DNA from: Oxydemutator sp963693105 | GTDB taxonomy: Bacteria; Pseudomonadota; Gammaproteobacteria; Poriferisulfidales; Oxydemutatoraceae | Assembly (NCBI GenBank): GCA_963693105.1 | Contig: OY843752.1 | Location: forward strand, 868,001 to 932,000 | DNA length: 64,000 nt | Direction of reading: 5' to 3' | In this document: positions 17,954 through 27,513 of the stretch, in pieces | Numbering within the stretch: position 1 is the stretch's first letter | Layout of the letters: each line of letters opens with the position of its first letter | Position numbers and translations under genes: made by a program | The notes under the pieces: generated by a model | What the model saw: the letters and a program-made list of their open reading frames with translations, nothing else | What the model was told of the DNA's origin: nothing | The model's database searches: none

Positions 17954-20635
17954 ATGCCCAAGACATCCCGAAAGCCCCCCCGAAAAGTCGCGCGTGACTA
18001 TCGCCACAAGGAAGAAGCCTTGCTGCGTCCTGAAGGCGGCGCGCAGGATGTTTTTCCGCCGGACAAAAGAAAGCCGCACAAAACCTATCTCTACGATTCG
18101 TCGCTGGCGCCGGAACTGGCCTGGGACGAGGCCGAGGCGCGCGGCAAAGGCGAGCAGCTGATTGACAAGATTATCAGCAGCGATGATCTCGACACGGCGC
18201 GCGCGGCGGCGGAGAAGTTGAAAAGCCTGTCGCAGCCGTTTCTTAACTGGACCGGCAAGGCCGAACGCGGGCACATCACGGTGCCGACCCTGCCGCTGTT
18301 TGTGCACGAGCGGCTTTCCACGGCGGCGGTGCTGGAGACCCTGAAGCGGCACCGGCGCGACCGCAAGGGAACGCTGGATTTGTTTGGCGAGGGTGACAAA
18401 AGCATCGGCGAAAAAATCCGCGGCGCGTATGAGCATCTGAACGGTTGGCAGAACCGTTTGATACTGGGCGATTCCCTGCAAGTGATGAACTCGCTGCTGG
18501 AATACGAGGCGATGGGCAGGCAGGTGCAGATGGTCTATATGGACCCGCCGTATGGCATCAAATTCGGCGGCAATTTCCAGCCCTTTGTGCGCAAGCGCGA
18601 CGTCAAGGATGGTGACGACGGCTCAATCAGCCGTGAGCCGGAGATGGTGCAGGCGTATCGGGATACCTGGGAGTATGGGATTCATTCATGGCTGACTTAT
18701 ATGCGCGACCGCTTGTTGTTGGCGCGGGAGTTGCTGACAGATTCCGGGTCGTGCTTTGTGCAGATTTCGGATGAGAATGTGCATTTGGTGCGGGGGGTGA
18801 TGGATGAGGTTTTTGGGAAGGAGAATTTTGTCCGCCAGATTACATTCTTCAAAACAACTGGAAAGTCTGGAAAATTTCTTGACGAAACTGCGGATTACTT
18901 ATTGTGGTATGCGAAAGATATAAATAGAACGAAGTTTACTCAGTTGTATCAGAGCAGGGAATACGGTGGCGATGGCGCTAAGCAGTATCGATACTTGATG
19001 TCTACTGATAAGCAATGGAGAGAAATTAAAGATGAAGAATTCCTTGACGTTCCGGCATTGCGAAAAAAAGGCAAAATTTTTAGCCATGATAATTTTACCG
19101 CTCAAAGCGGCAGTGAAACTACGACTTTTGCTTTTGAATTAGATGGCCAAACTATTGTTCCTCCCGGCAATGGTGGGTGGAAGTCAAACAAGGAAGGTGT
19201 CGAAAACCTTAAAAAACACAACCGTCTTATTAGAATTGGTAACTCTCCAAGATATGTACGGCTCTTCGACGATTTTCCGATATATGCTTTAACGGGTCAT
19301 TGGACTGATACCATAATCAGTGGGTTTGGAGAAAAAAAATCCTATGTTGTCCAAACTGCTGTTTCAGTTATCCAACGTTGCATGTTGATGACCACCGACC
19401 CCGGCGATCTCGTCTTCGACCCAACCTGCGGCAGCGGCACCACCGCCGTGGTCGCCGAACGGTGGGGCCGCCGCTGGATTACCACCGACGTATCGCGCGT
19501 GCCGCTCGCGCTTGCCCGCCAGCGATTACTCACCGCCACCTATCCCTATTATCAACTGAAAGAACCACAACGCGGACCCGGCGGCGGCTTCGTCTATGCG
19601 CGCAAACAAAACAAAAAGGGCGAGGAAGTCGGCGGCATCGTGCCGCATATCACGCTGAAATCCATCGCCAACGACGAACCGCCCGCCGAAGAAGTGCTGG
19701 TGGACAAACCCGAAACAGAAAAAAACACCGTCCGCATCAGCGGACCCTTTTGTGTGGAAGCCGTGCTGCCCACACCACTGTCGCCGGAGGCTGCTCCGCT
19801 ACAAGTGCGGGAACCCGACCCACTGCCGGATGAAGAAGACAACTACATTGAGCGCATGATTGAAGTGCTGCGCCTGTCACCAATGTTGAAACTGCCAGGC
19901 AACCAGACCTTCCGGCTGGACAAGGTTCGCCCGCCTGCCAAATCTCTGGATCTCCATGCAGAAGCCGAAAACCCCGATAACAAGGAAGCCATCGCCATTG
20001 TCTTTGGCCCGGCCAATGGCGCCATCAGCGAACGCGCCGTCATTGAGGCAAGCAAAGAGGCGCGCGCAAAAGATTACCGGATGCTACTGGTCATCGCTTT
20101 TGCGATAGAACCCGCCGCCCGCGAAACCGTGGAACACGGCGAGGCGACCTTTGGCTTGCCCGCCCTCTACGTCTCGGCGAGCACGGATCTGGTGATGTCC
20201 GACCTGTTGAAGAACACACGCTCCAGTGAAATCTTTTCCGTGGTCGGTCTGCCCGACGTGAAACTGGAAAAATTGAAGGAAAAGACCGAAGACGGCAGCG
20301 ATCTGTGGCAGGCAACCCTGCGCGGTCTGGATGTGTTTGACCCTGTCACCATGGAACACCAGCCCCTGAATGGCGACGATGTGCCCTGCTGGATGCTGGA
20401 TACCGACTACGATGGTCAGTGCTTCCGCGCTGGCCAGGTGTTTTTTCCGCGTACTTCGGCCTGGGAAAAAATTCGCCGTGCCATACAAGCCGATTTCGAC
20501 GAAACTGTATGGGAACACCTGCGAGGCGCCACCAGCGCCCCGTTCGTAGCGGGGGAGCAGATTGCCGTCAAGGTCCTCGACGACCGGGGCAATGAATTGA
20601 TGGTGGTCAAGCAGACTAAAGAGGAAATGAAATGA
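17954..20635 (+). CDS. Type III-like restriction-modification methyltransferase (Mod)
   Basis: 893 aa N6-adenine DNA methyltransferase of the beta class: catalytic DPPYG (197-201) precedes the SAM-binding motif DPTCGSGTT (from 489), with the target-recognition domain between them. The frame opens at a TTG at 17924; the ATG at 17954 is preferred. The segment about 18835-19385, which codes for the target-recognition region, is much more AT-rich than both sides (22 of 60 G+C in 18901-18960, against 37 of 60 in 18121-18180), which suggests an exchanged specificity module. About 400 residues follow motif I, a long C-terminal extension. The last gene of the operon encodes the matching Res helicase-nuclease. 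The stop overlaps the next start (ATGA). Confidence 0.9.
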   Translation: MPKTSRKPPRKVARDYRHKEEALLRPEGGAQDVFPPDKRKPHKTYLYDSSLAPELAWDEAEARGKGEQLIDKIISSDDLDTARAAAEKLKSLSQPFLNWTGKAERGHITVPTLPLFVHERLSTAAVLETLKRHRRDRKGTLDLFGEGDKSIGEKIRGAYEHLNGWQNRLILGDSLQVMNSLLEYEAMGRQVQMVYMDPPYGIKFGGNFQPFVRKRDVKDGDDGSISREPEMVQAYRDTWEYGIHSWLTYMRDRLLLARELLTDSGSCFVQISDENVHLVRGVMDEVFGKENFVRQITFFKTTGKSGKFLDETADYLLWYAKDINRTKFTQLYQSREYGGDGAKQYRYLMSTDKQWREIKDEEFLDVPALRKKGKIFSHDNFTAQSGSETTTFAFELDGQTIVPPGNGGWKSNKEGVENLKKHNRLIRIGNSPRYVRLFDDFPIYALTGHWTDTIISGFGEKKSYVVQTAVSVIQRCMLMTTDPGDLVFDPTCGSGTTAVVAERWGRRWITTDVSRVPLALARQRLLTATYPYYQLKEPQRGPGGGFVYARKQNKKGEEVGGIVPHITLKSIANDEPPAEEVLVDKPETEKNTVRISGPFCVEAVLPTPLSPEAAPLQVREPDPLPDEEDNYIERMIEVLRLSPMLKLPGNQTFRLDKVRPPAKSLDLHAEAENPDNKEAIAIVFGPANGAISERAVIEASKEARAKDYRMLLVIAFAIEPAARETVEHGEATFGLPALYVSASTDLVMSDLLKNTRSSEIFSVVGLPDVKLEKLKEKTEDGSDLWQATLRGLDVFDPVTMEHQPLNGDDVPCWMLDTDYDGQCFRAGQVFFPRTSAWEKIRRAIQADFDETVWEHLRGATSAPFVAGEQIAVKVLDDRGNELMVVKQTKEEMK

Positions 20636-22092
20636 AACTTACTGTTAAGAATTTTGGGCCTATAAAGAGCGCGAAGGTGGACATTAAGCCCATGACCGTT
20701 TTCGTTGGCCACAGCAATACCGGAAAATCTTATTTGGCGATATTGATTTACACTATTGCCAAGGTGTTGAAATCTCACGAGCAAGGAGAATTCGCATATC
20801 TCGCTCTTGCGAATTTAGAGGTCGAAGAGCGCGAAGAAGAAGGCACGATCGAAGGCATCATTGCTGATAGCCAAAAATGTACTGATCTGACCGAGAAGAT
20901 ATTTCTTGAATACCTGGAAAGTATTCGTGAGGTATGGAAAGACGAAGCGCTTCGTTGTTTTGGGGAAGAATGGGAAAATATAATTAAATCGAACGGAGAT
21001 TTGCCCTCAATCGTGATTTCTGGTGACAATAGCGAGATAACGCTGGATTTACTTTCTGCGGGGGAAGATAGATCTCTTCTATTAGATTTCATAGTTAAGA
21101 AAATAAGCAAACGGATTCCCTCTCAGTCCAAGAGAAAAGCATCCCCCATCGAACCTATGGAGAGTGTTTTCGAGTTAGTCGAGTTGATATTGTCTGAGAT
21201 CTCTAATTTGTTCAGCCTATCTGCAAACATACCGCAGCCTACCCGCCGTGATCTCTTCATGTATAGGGGCATGAGCAAAAGTGCCAATACACACTACCTA
21301 CCCGCAGTGCGCGGAGGTCTAATGCAAAGCCACCGCATTTTGGTTAGCGCAGTGATTGCCAGAGCTCCAACCATAGGATTAACTGGCGCTGAGATTGTTC
21401 CGTTTACCGGTGTTTTAGCAGATTTTTTGGAAAAACTACTTATGATTACTGATGATCGTGGCAGAGATCCCCGCGACCGCCGCCGAAGTAAAAATACCAG
21501 GAATATCTCTCAGCTGTCCAAGGCAATTGAGCAGAAGATTATGCATGGCGCAATCGAAACGGAACCATCGGAAACACACCATCCAGATTTTCGTTACCAG
21601 TTTGCTGACAAAAATGACAAATCCCGGGGTATTTCTCTGATGCACGCATCGTCCTCAGTATCTGAGTTAGCGCCGATTGTCCTGTTTATTCGCTATTACC
21701 TTTCGCCCGGTGATGTGTTTATCGTGGAAGAACCCGAAGCACACTTGCATCCTGAAGCGCAACAAATCATTGCAAGGGTGCTGGTTGAACTGGTGAATGC
21801 TGGCGTATATGTAATTGTTACCACCCACAGTGACATCATCCTGGAACAAATCAGCAATTATGTTCACGCGTCGAAAATAGAAGAAAAAATAGATAAACAA
21901 GCACTAGATACAGAAAAAATATCAGCCTACTTGTTTAGGCGGGCAAGAAAAACTAAGCACAAAAATACCATTGTTAAAGAAATTTCTTTTAATGCTGTTA
22001 CTGGCTTTTTGACTGAAGATCATTTGGATGTTTTTTCATCTTTATATAATGAAACAGTTGGTCTCCTGAATAAGAGAGATAACAATGATTAA
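20632..22092 (+). CDS. AAA/ABC-type ATPase of a defence operon
   Basis: 486 aa SMC/RecF-like ATPase. Visible elements: N-terminal KLTVKNFGPIKSAKV, Walker A GHSNTGKS (26-33), an ABC-signature-like SSSVSEL just before Walker B (VFIVEEPEAHLHP, about 361-374), and the H-loop THSD (398-401). There is no TOPRIM or nuclease domain after it, so any nuclease would be a partner. It overlaps mod by 4 bases and the next small gene by 8 bases. Composition is AT-rich (16 of 60 G+C in 21961-22020), far from mod and res, which suggests separate acquisition. The function is unknown; ATPases of this sort are common in antiphage systems. Confidence 0.8.
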   Translation: MKLTVKNFGPIKSAKVDIKPMTVFVGHSNTGKSYLAILIYTIAKVLKSHEQGEFAYLALANLEVEEREEEGTIEGIIADSQKCTDLTEKIFLEYLESIREVWKDEALRCFGEEWENIIKSNGDLPSIVISGDNSEITLDLLSAGEDRSLLLDFIVKKISKRIPSQSKRKASPIEPMESVFELVELILSEISNLFSLSANIPQPTRRDLFMYRGMSKSANTHYLPAVRGGLMQSHRILVSAVIARAPTIGLTGAEIVPFTGVLADFLEKLLMITDDRGRDPRDRRRSKNTRNISQLSKAIEQKIMHGAIETEPSETHHPDFRYQFADKNDKSRGISLMHASSSVSELAPIVLFIRYYLSPGDVFIVEEPEAHLHPEAQQIIARVLVELVNAGVYVIVTTHSDIILEQISNYVHASKIEEKIDKQALDTEKISAYLFRRARKTKHKNTIVKEISFNAVTGFLTEDHLDVFSSLYNETVGLLNKRDNND

Positions 22093-22543
22093 AAGCGCAT
22101 TTACTGAAAAATATGCGGATTGCCAAATCTCAGCGCCACCAGAATACAAAGTGAAGAATGTAAATAGTCCCGTCTTTTTTTGCGTTGACTGCGTTTACAG
22201 AAAGAAACCAAACTCAGGCGGAGATCGGTGTGATGAGTTCATATTTTTTTACATTAATCGGAGTGTAACTGGCATTCACTTGATTGAAAGAAAAGCCGGG
22301 AGCGTTGATGTGGGAAAAGTCAGAAAACAATTACAGGGCGGAGCAGATTTTATTGCTGATTTTATTACGGAAGATCGTGCACTTGATGAGTATCGGCACA
22401 AATTTGACTTTATGCCTGTTCTTGTTTCTGTGAGTCTTTCTCCATCACAACTAAAAAACTTGATAGCATTAAAAATTTCGTTGATTGGTAAAAGCAAACA
22501 TATTCATCACGTTAAGAATGGGAGAAAATTGCCAAAAGTCTAA
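22085..22543 (+). CDS. Small protein with possible PD-(D/E)XK nuclease signature, partner of the upstream ATPase
   Basis: 152 aa, AT-rich, starting inside the end of the ATPase gene (8-base overlap), so probably translated with it. I do not recognise a named family. The central part resembles a minimal PD-(D/E)XK core: D50, then a hydrophobic strand, then ERK (E68, K70) in HLIERKAG, followed by a helix with Q82 (VRKQLQ). C33, C36 and C49 could bind a metal but could be incidental. The inference is an ATPase-nuclease pair. An immunity or regulatory subunit is the alternative. Confidence 0.65.
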   Translation: MIKSAFTEKYADCQISAPPEYKVKNVNSPVFFCVDCVYRKKPNSGGDRCDEFIFFYINRSVTGIHLIERKAGSVDVGKVRKQLQGGADFIADFITEDRALDEYRHKFDFMPVLVSVSLSPSQLKNLIALKISLIGKSKHIHHVKNGRKLPKV

Positions 22544-22551
22544 ATCTGTAA

Positions 22552-24204
22552 ATGAAAATCAATAAAGTCATCATCCGAAACTTCAAGCGCTTCCAGGAGG
22601 AAATATTTCATCTTGGCGGTAATGTTGTTATCGCCGGGCCAAACAACTGTGGCAAAACCACGTTATTGCAGGCGATTGCCACCTGGTCGTTGGCATTGGA
22701 GCGCTGGCGGGAACTGAATGACTGTCGGCGCCATGGCAGCGCCTATACGAAAGCGCCCATCGCCCGGCAGGCGTTTTATTCTGTGCCATTGCGCGCTTTT
22801 GATTTGTTGTGGCATCAACGCAAGGTGATAGGCAGAATCGAAATAGAGGTGACTTGCGATGGTGTTTGTGTGCCTGTTGAAATAATCAAAGACAGCAGCG
22901 AGCAGGTTTATGTCCGCCCGCTCCCGGATGTGCCGCCGGCCTGGTTGAAGGACTCTGACAATTTCCCCAAACCGGTTTTTGTCCCGGCCATGTCCGGCCT
23001 GGGCACGGAAGAGCCTGTATATCAACAACCTAAAATCAACCAGTTATTGGGACAAGGCAAGCCCGGAGATGTGTTGCGCAATCTGTTGGTCGAAGCCAAT
23101 CAAAATCAAGATGCATGGGAACGACTGACGGATTCCATTCGTGAAATGTTCGGCTATGAATTATTGCCGCCTGATACTGATGGTCCCAACATTATTGCCG
23201 AATACCAGCATGGTAAAACAGGAGCACGATTTGACATCGCCAGCGCCGGTAGTGGATTTCTGCAAGTGCTGATGCTGGTGACTTTTCTGAACTCCAGGCC
23301 GGGAACCGTCCTGTTGCTGGACGAACCGGATGCACATTTGCATGTGATCTTGCAGGACAGCATTTACAATGAACTGAAAGCCGCCGCACAAGCAAGTAAC
23401 TCACAACTGGTGATTGCCACGCACTCCGAGGTTGTCATCAATGCGGTTGAGCCCAGGGAATTATGCGCCTTGGTTGGGGAACCGAAAAAACTAGCTGACA
23501 ATACCGAAAAATCATCATTAATTCGCTCTCTTTCCGCACTCTCCAACATGGATATCATTCTGGCGCTGGAAATAAAGAATATTCTGTATGTGGAAGGGCA
23601 TACCGATCTGGATATTTTGAAGGAGTGGGCAAACATACTGGACCATCGGGTGAAAGATTTTATGGAGCGACCGTTCTGGAAACCCACTGTATCGGAAGCA
23701 AGAACGGGAGGTAGAGGGATAAAGGCACAAGATCATTTTGAGTCACTTTTGCTGGCACAGGAGAATATGCGGGGCGCACAGATTTCCGACCGGGATGGTA
23801 ATGCCGGCATCCCTGATAGTAAAAGGGTATTGGACGGAAAATTGCTGAAGTTATGCTGGCAGCGTTACGAGATTGAAAATTATCTGGTCCATCCTGCCGC
23901 TCTTGCGCGTTTTGTTGGCAAAATTGTCGGCCCGGATTCCCCATTGGCAAATGTCGAGGCGATGCGAGAGGAAATGCGAAAACACTTGCCGGGCTCGGTG
24001 GTGGATGATCCGCTAAAAGATGACGATGTTCTGATTAGCACCAAGATGCGTAAAACCATTTTGCCTGGCATTCTCGACACCGCCGGGTTGCCAGATTTTT
24101 CCTATACCCGCTATGCAGAAATTGCGGCGGTTATGCTACCCGATGAAATCCATCCTGAAATAACGAAAAAACTGGACGCCATTGCCGGCCATTTTAGTCT
24201 CTGA
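22552..24204 (+). CDS. OLD-like ATPase with TOPRIM nuclease domain
   Basis: 550 aa. N-terminal ABC-type ATPase with Walker A GPNNCGKTT (29-37), signature-like SAGSGFLQ, Walker B VLLLDEPDAHLH (around 257) and H-loop ATHSE. It is followed by a TOPRIM domain with the acidic YVEGHTD (E348) and the DxD-type ISDRDG (D413, D415). This is the architecture of the OLD family, which includes phage P2 Old and Gabija GajA. No UvrD-like GajB partner is present. It sits between the small protein and res, and its TGA shares one base with the res ATG, so it is tightly embedded in the operon. Confidence 0.85.
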   Translation: MKINKVIIRNFKRFQEEIFHLGGNVVIAGPNNCGKTTLLQAIATWSLALERWRELNDCRRHGSAYTKAPIARQAFYSVPLRAFDLLWHQRKVIGRIEIEVTCDGVCVPVEIIKDSSEQVYVRPLPDVPPAWLKDSDNFPKPVFVPAMSGLGTEEPVYQQPKINQLLGQGKPGDVLRNLLVEANQNQDAWERLTDSIREMFGYELLPPDTDGPNIIAEYQHGKTGARFDIASAGSGFLQVLMLVTFLNSRPGTVLLLDEPDAHLHVILQDSIYNELKAAAQASNSQLVIATHSEVVINAVEPRELCALVGEPKKLADNTEKSSLIRSLSALSNMDIILALEIKNILYVEGHTDLDILKEWANILDHRVKDFMERPFWKPTVSEARTGGRGIKAQDHFESLLLAQENMRGAQISDRDGNAGIPDSKRVLDGKLLKLCWQRYEIENYLVHPAALARFVGKIVGPDSPLANVEAMREEMRKHLPGSVVDDPLKDDDVLISTKMRKTILPGILDTAGLPDFSYTRYAEIAAVMLPDEIHPEITKKLDAIAGHFSL

Positions 24205-27200
24205 TGCCTGCCTCCGAAGTCGAAGCCCCAATCATCAATTCCCCCTACGAGGAGCCGGCGGCGTACTGGAAAATCCATGAGCACGAACCGGCGGAGAAAA
24301 TCAGCGGACGCCGCAAGCCGACCTATGTGTATTTGCCGCCCGGAGCGCGGGCGGACAGCGAAGAGGAGCGCGCAGCAGGTTATGAGATAGAACTGCAATT
24401 GGTGTCACAGGTGCGGCAGAGGCTTGCTGAATGGCGGCCATTGGCTTTGCGCGGTGAAGGCGGCGTCAGTCGGGTGACGATGGAATTACTCAATTACTGG
24501 CGGCGCGACGGGCGGGAGCAACCGCTGTTTTTTGCACAGCTTGAAGCCGCGGAAACGATTATTTTCCTGACCGAAGCACGCCGCGATTTTCGACAAGGTA
24601 TTAAGATTCCGCGTGACGAGCCGGGAGAAGAAAAACAGAAAAAAAACTTCACTGCTTTTGACAGGCGGTGTTGCAGAATGGCAACCGGCGCGGGCAAGAC
24701 CACCGTCATGGCAATGCTGGCGGCGTGGAGCATCCTGAACAAGGTCAACAACAGGCAGGAACGGCATTTTTCCGATGCCGTGCTGGTGGTTTGTCCGAAT
24801 GTGACGATCCGGGACCGGTTGGCTGAACTCGATCCAAAGAAAGGTGAAGCAAGCATTTACCGCACCCGCGATCTCGTGCCACCGACGATGATGCCGCTGT
24901 TGGCGCGGGGGCGCGTCCTGACGATGAACTGGCATGGTTTCGAGCCACGCAGCACTCAGTCCGGCGGCAAAGTGGTGAAGGCCGGGCAGCGCATTTCCGT
25001 TCGCGAAACCGTGCGGATTGGCGACAAGAACACCACCACGCACGGCAGGCGGTATATGACCGAGAAGGATCTCAGACACAAGAACGCGCTGGGGGTTTTG
25101 AGTATTCTTTCGGAGGATAAAGACAAAGACAATCATCTCAAAAAGGCGGAGATTCAAGCGGAAAAGTACATTGAATCCGATGCCGCAATTGTGCGGCGCG
25201 TACTGGACGCCGAACTGGGAACGCGGGGCAACATTCTGGTGTTTAATGATGAGGCCCATCATGCATACCGGCTGCGTTCCGACAACGGCGAGGGGGACGA
25301 CGACCTCATCGGCGACGAAGACACAGCGGAGAATTACTACAAAGAAGCCACGGTGTGGGTGGACGGTCTGGATCGGGTGAACAAGTTGCGCGGCATTAAT
25401 TTTTGTGTTGATTTTTCTGCTACACCTTATTTTCTGGGCAATGCGGGTAAGGACACCAACCGCATGTTCCCCTGGACGGTGAGCAACTTTGACTTGCAGG
25501 ATGCGATTGAGGCGGGATTGGTCAAGATTCCGCAACTGGCGGTGCGGGATTCTTCCGGCAGCAACATTCCGGGCTACTTCAACATCTGGAAATGGATTAT
25601 GCCGCACCTTACGCCGTCTGAACGAGGCGGCAAAAAGAGTGACGTCAAACCGGAGGCGATTCTCAAATATGCACATACGCCCATCGCCATGCTCGGTGGC
25701 ATGTGGGATGCGTTGCGAGAGGAGATGGCGGAGTCCGACGATCCGCGCCCGCCGGTGTTCATCATTGTCTGCAAGACCAGGAAGCTGGCGAAGGTCGTGT
25801 ACGAATGGCTGGCCGAAGACCGCCCGCCAAATTCCGCCATCCCGCGCGCACAGTTGCCCGGGCTATGCAACAGTGCAGAACAACAGAACACAATCTGCGT
25901 GTATTCAGACGTGCAGAAAGAAATTGAAAGCGGCAACGCCAAGAGTGATGAAACTCGCTGGATGCGCCACACCTTGGACACCATCGGCAAGAGAGATTGG
26001 CCGCGAGACAGTCAGAGGCGGGCGCAATATCCCGACGGTTTCGAGGAACTGGCGGAAAAAATGGGTCGCGACAAGCACCCGCCCGGACGCGACGTGCGTT
26101 GCATTGTCAGCGTGGGGATGCTCACCGAGGGCTGGGATTGCAATACTGTGACACACATCATCGGTTTGAAGCCGTTCATGTCACAACTGTTGTGCGAGCA
26201 GGTGGTCGGACGCGGGTTGCGGCGCGCTTCCTATGAAATTGGCGAGGACGGACTGATGAGTGAAGAAATCGCCACCGTGCTCGGTGTGCCGCTGTCCGCT
26301 TTTACCGTCAAGGCCACTGGCGGGAGCGCCAACCAGGAGAAGCCAAAGCGCCACCATATTTATGCGCTTCCGCAAAAAGAGGACTATAAGATTGACTTCC
26401 CGCGCGTCGAGGGTTACCGGCAAACCATCCGTGACCGCGTCGTTTGTGATATGGAGAGAGTTCCCCCGCTAACCATAGACATCGTGAAGATTCCGCCGGA
26501 AGTGGAGATGAAAGCAGGATTGTCCGACAATTCCGGTCGCCCTTCTATGCACGGGCCGGGCGAACGCAAATGGGTCGATCTGGAAGAATTCCGCCAGCAG
26601 GCACGTTTGCAGGCAAGAATCTACGAAATGACCACCGCGTTGGCAATACAGTACGCCGCCGATGACAATCGGTTGCTGCCGGGGGTTTTGTTTTATCAAC
26701 TGTACCCCATCGTGCAGGGCTACATAGACAAGAAGGTTTCCGCCCCCAGCCCGGCCAGCAAAAAAGACGCTTTTCTGTCGCCATATTACGGATATATCAT
26801 TGAGCAGCTGCTGCAAGCCATTCATCCTGACGAGTCTGTCGGCGAGGTGCCTGAATTGCCGCGTTATGAGCGTATGCGTGGCAGCGGCTCCACCGCAGAG
26901 GTGGATTTTTACACTCGCCGCGAACCCTATCCGGTGGTCAAAAGCCACATCAATGCCGTCGTGCCGGACACCAGGCAGTTTGAGCAGTCCGCCGCGTGGT
27001 ATCTGGACAAACATCCGCGAGTCTTCTCATTTGCCAAGAATGAAGGCATGGGCTTCGGTATTCCCTACCTGCACAATGGCGAGTTTCACGATTATATGCC
27101 CGATTTTCTGGTCCGCCTGCAGGATGCAGAGCGTTATCTGATTCTCGAAACCAAAGGCTACGACGAGTTGAAAGAAATCAAACGAAGCGCTGCCGCGCGC

Positions 27201-27299
27201 TGGGTCGCCGCAGTCAATGCCGACGGCAAAAACGGGCGGTGGCAATACGAGATGGTTTCCAAAACCGAAGAAATCAACGATATTCTCGACAGGATGTAA
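24204..27299 (+). CDS. Type III restriction endonuclease subunit Res-like helicase-nuclease
   Basis: 1031 aa superfamily 2 helicase. Walker A TGAGKTT (161-167), motif II DEAH (349-352), motif III SATP (from 405) and motif VI QVVGRGLRR (from 666). A C-terminal PD-(D/E)XK site is seen as PDF (966-968) followed by LILETKG (E982, K984). The order matches type III Res subunits, which translocate after Mod recognises an unmethylated site and then cut. Unlike the classic mod-res pair, three genes lie between it and mod. The adjoining 27300-27424 shows only a short direct repeat and no gene. Confidence 0.9.
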   Translation: MPASEVEAPIINSPYEEPAAYWKIHEHEPAEKISGRRKPTYVYLPPGARADSEEERAAGYEIELQLVSQVRQRLAEWRPLALRGEGGVSRVTMELLNYWRRDGREQPLFFAQLEAAETIIFLTEARRDFRQGIKIPRDEPGEEKQKKNFTAFDRRCCRMATGAGKTTVMAMLAAWSILNKVNNRQERHFSDAVLVVCPNVTIRDRLAELDPKKGEASIYRTRDLVPPTMMPLLARGRVLTMNWHGFEPRSTQSGGKVVKAGQRISVRETVRIGDKNTTTHGRRYMTEKDLRHKNALGVLSILSEDKDKDNHLKKAEIQAEKYIESDAAIVRRVLDAELGTRGNILVFNDEAHHAYRLRSDNGEGDDDLIGDEDTAENYYKEATVWVDGLDRVNKLRGINFCVDFSATPYFLGNAGKDTNRMFPWTVSNFDLQDAIEAGLVKIPQLAVRDSSGSNIPGYFNIWKWIMPHLTPSERGGKKSDVKPEAILKYAHTPIAMLGGMWDALREEMAESDDPRPPVFIIVCKTRKLAKVVYEWLAEDRPPNSAIPRAQLPGLCNSAEQQNTICVYSDVQKEIESGNAKSDETRWMRHTLDTIGKRDWPRDSQRRAQYPDGFEELAEKMGRDKHPPGRDVRCIVSVGMLTEGWDCNTVTHIIGLKPFMSQLLCEQVVGRGLRRASYEIGEDGLMSEEIATVLGVPLSAFTVKATGGSANQEKPKRHHIYALPQKEDYKIDFPRVEGYRQTIRDRVVCDMERVPPLTIDIVKIPPEVEMKAGLSDNSGRPSMHGPGERKWVDLEEFRQQARLQARIYEMTTALAIQYAADDNRLLPGVLFYQLYPIVQGYIDKKVSAPSPASKKDAFLSPYYGYIIEQLLQAIHPDESVGEVPELPRYERMRGSGSTAEVDFYTRREPYPVVKSHINAVVPDTRQFEQSAAWYLDKHPRVFSFAKNEGMGFGIPYLHNGEFHDYMPDFLVRLQDAERYLILETKGYDELKEIKRSAAARWVAAVNADGKNGRWQYEMVSKTEEINDILDRM

Positions 27300-27424
27300 T
27301 CGCTTTGACGGGTCGTCTTGCGGGCAATTTTACCGGTAGATGCGGTGCGCGCGCCGCCCTGCCTGACCGAAGTCTCCGGAATCAGGACATTGCCGCTTTG
27401 GACTTATAAGGACTTACATTCTCC

Positions 27425-27453
27425 TTGACAAATTGGCGCATAGTCGCTATTTT
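27425..27453 (+). promoter_or_regulatory. Strong sigma-70 promoter of rplY
   Basis: Perfect -35 TTGACA (27425-27430), 17-base spacer and -10 TATTTT (27448-27453), about 60 bases before the rplY ATG. It gives rplY its own promoter downstream of the inserted restriction island. Confidence 0.75.
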
Positions 27454-27513
27454 GTGCCCCCTGTTTCTGTGGGCGGGGACGGCCCGGCGTCTCACTTCAA
27501 CCGGGAAAATAAC

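Noticed and set aside
18091..18405. 104-aa antisense ORF in mod, considered as a possible antitoxin or regulator
   Set aside because: No start signal or domain, and complementary to conserved methylase coding sequence.
27300..27424. Possible attachment site or insertion-sequence remnant right of the restriction island
   Set aside because: Only a short GGACTTA direct repeat is seen. No matching copy at the left edge of the island and no transposase fragment.
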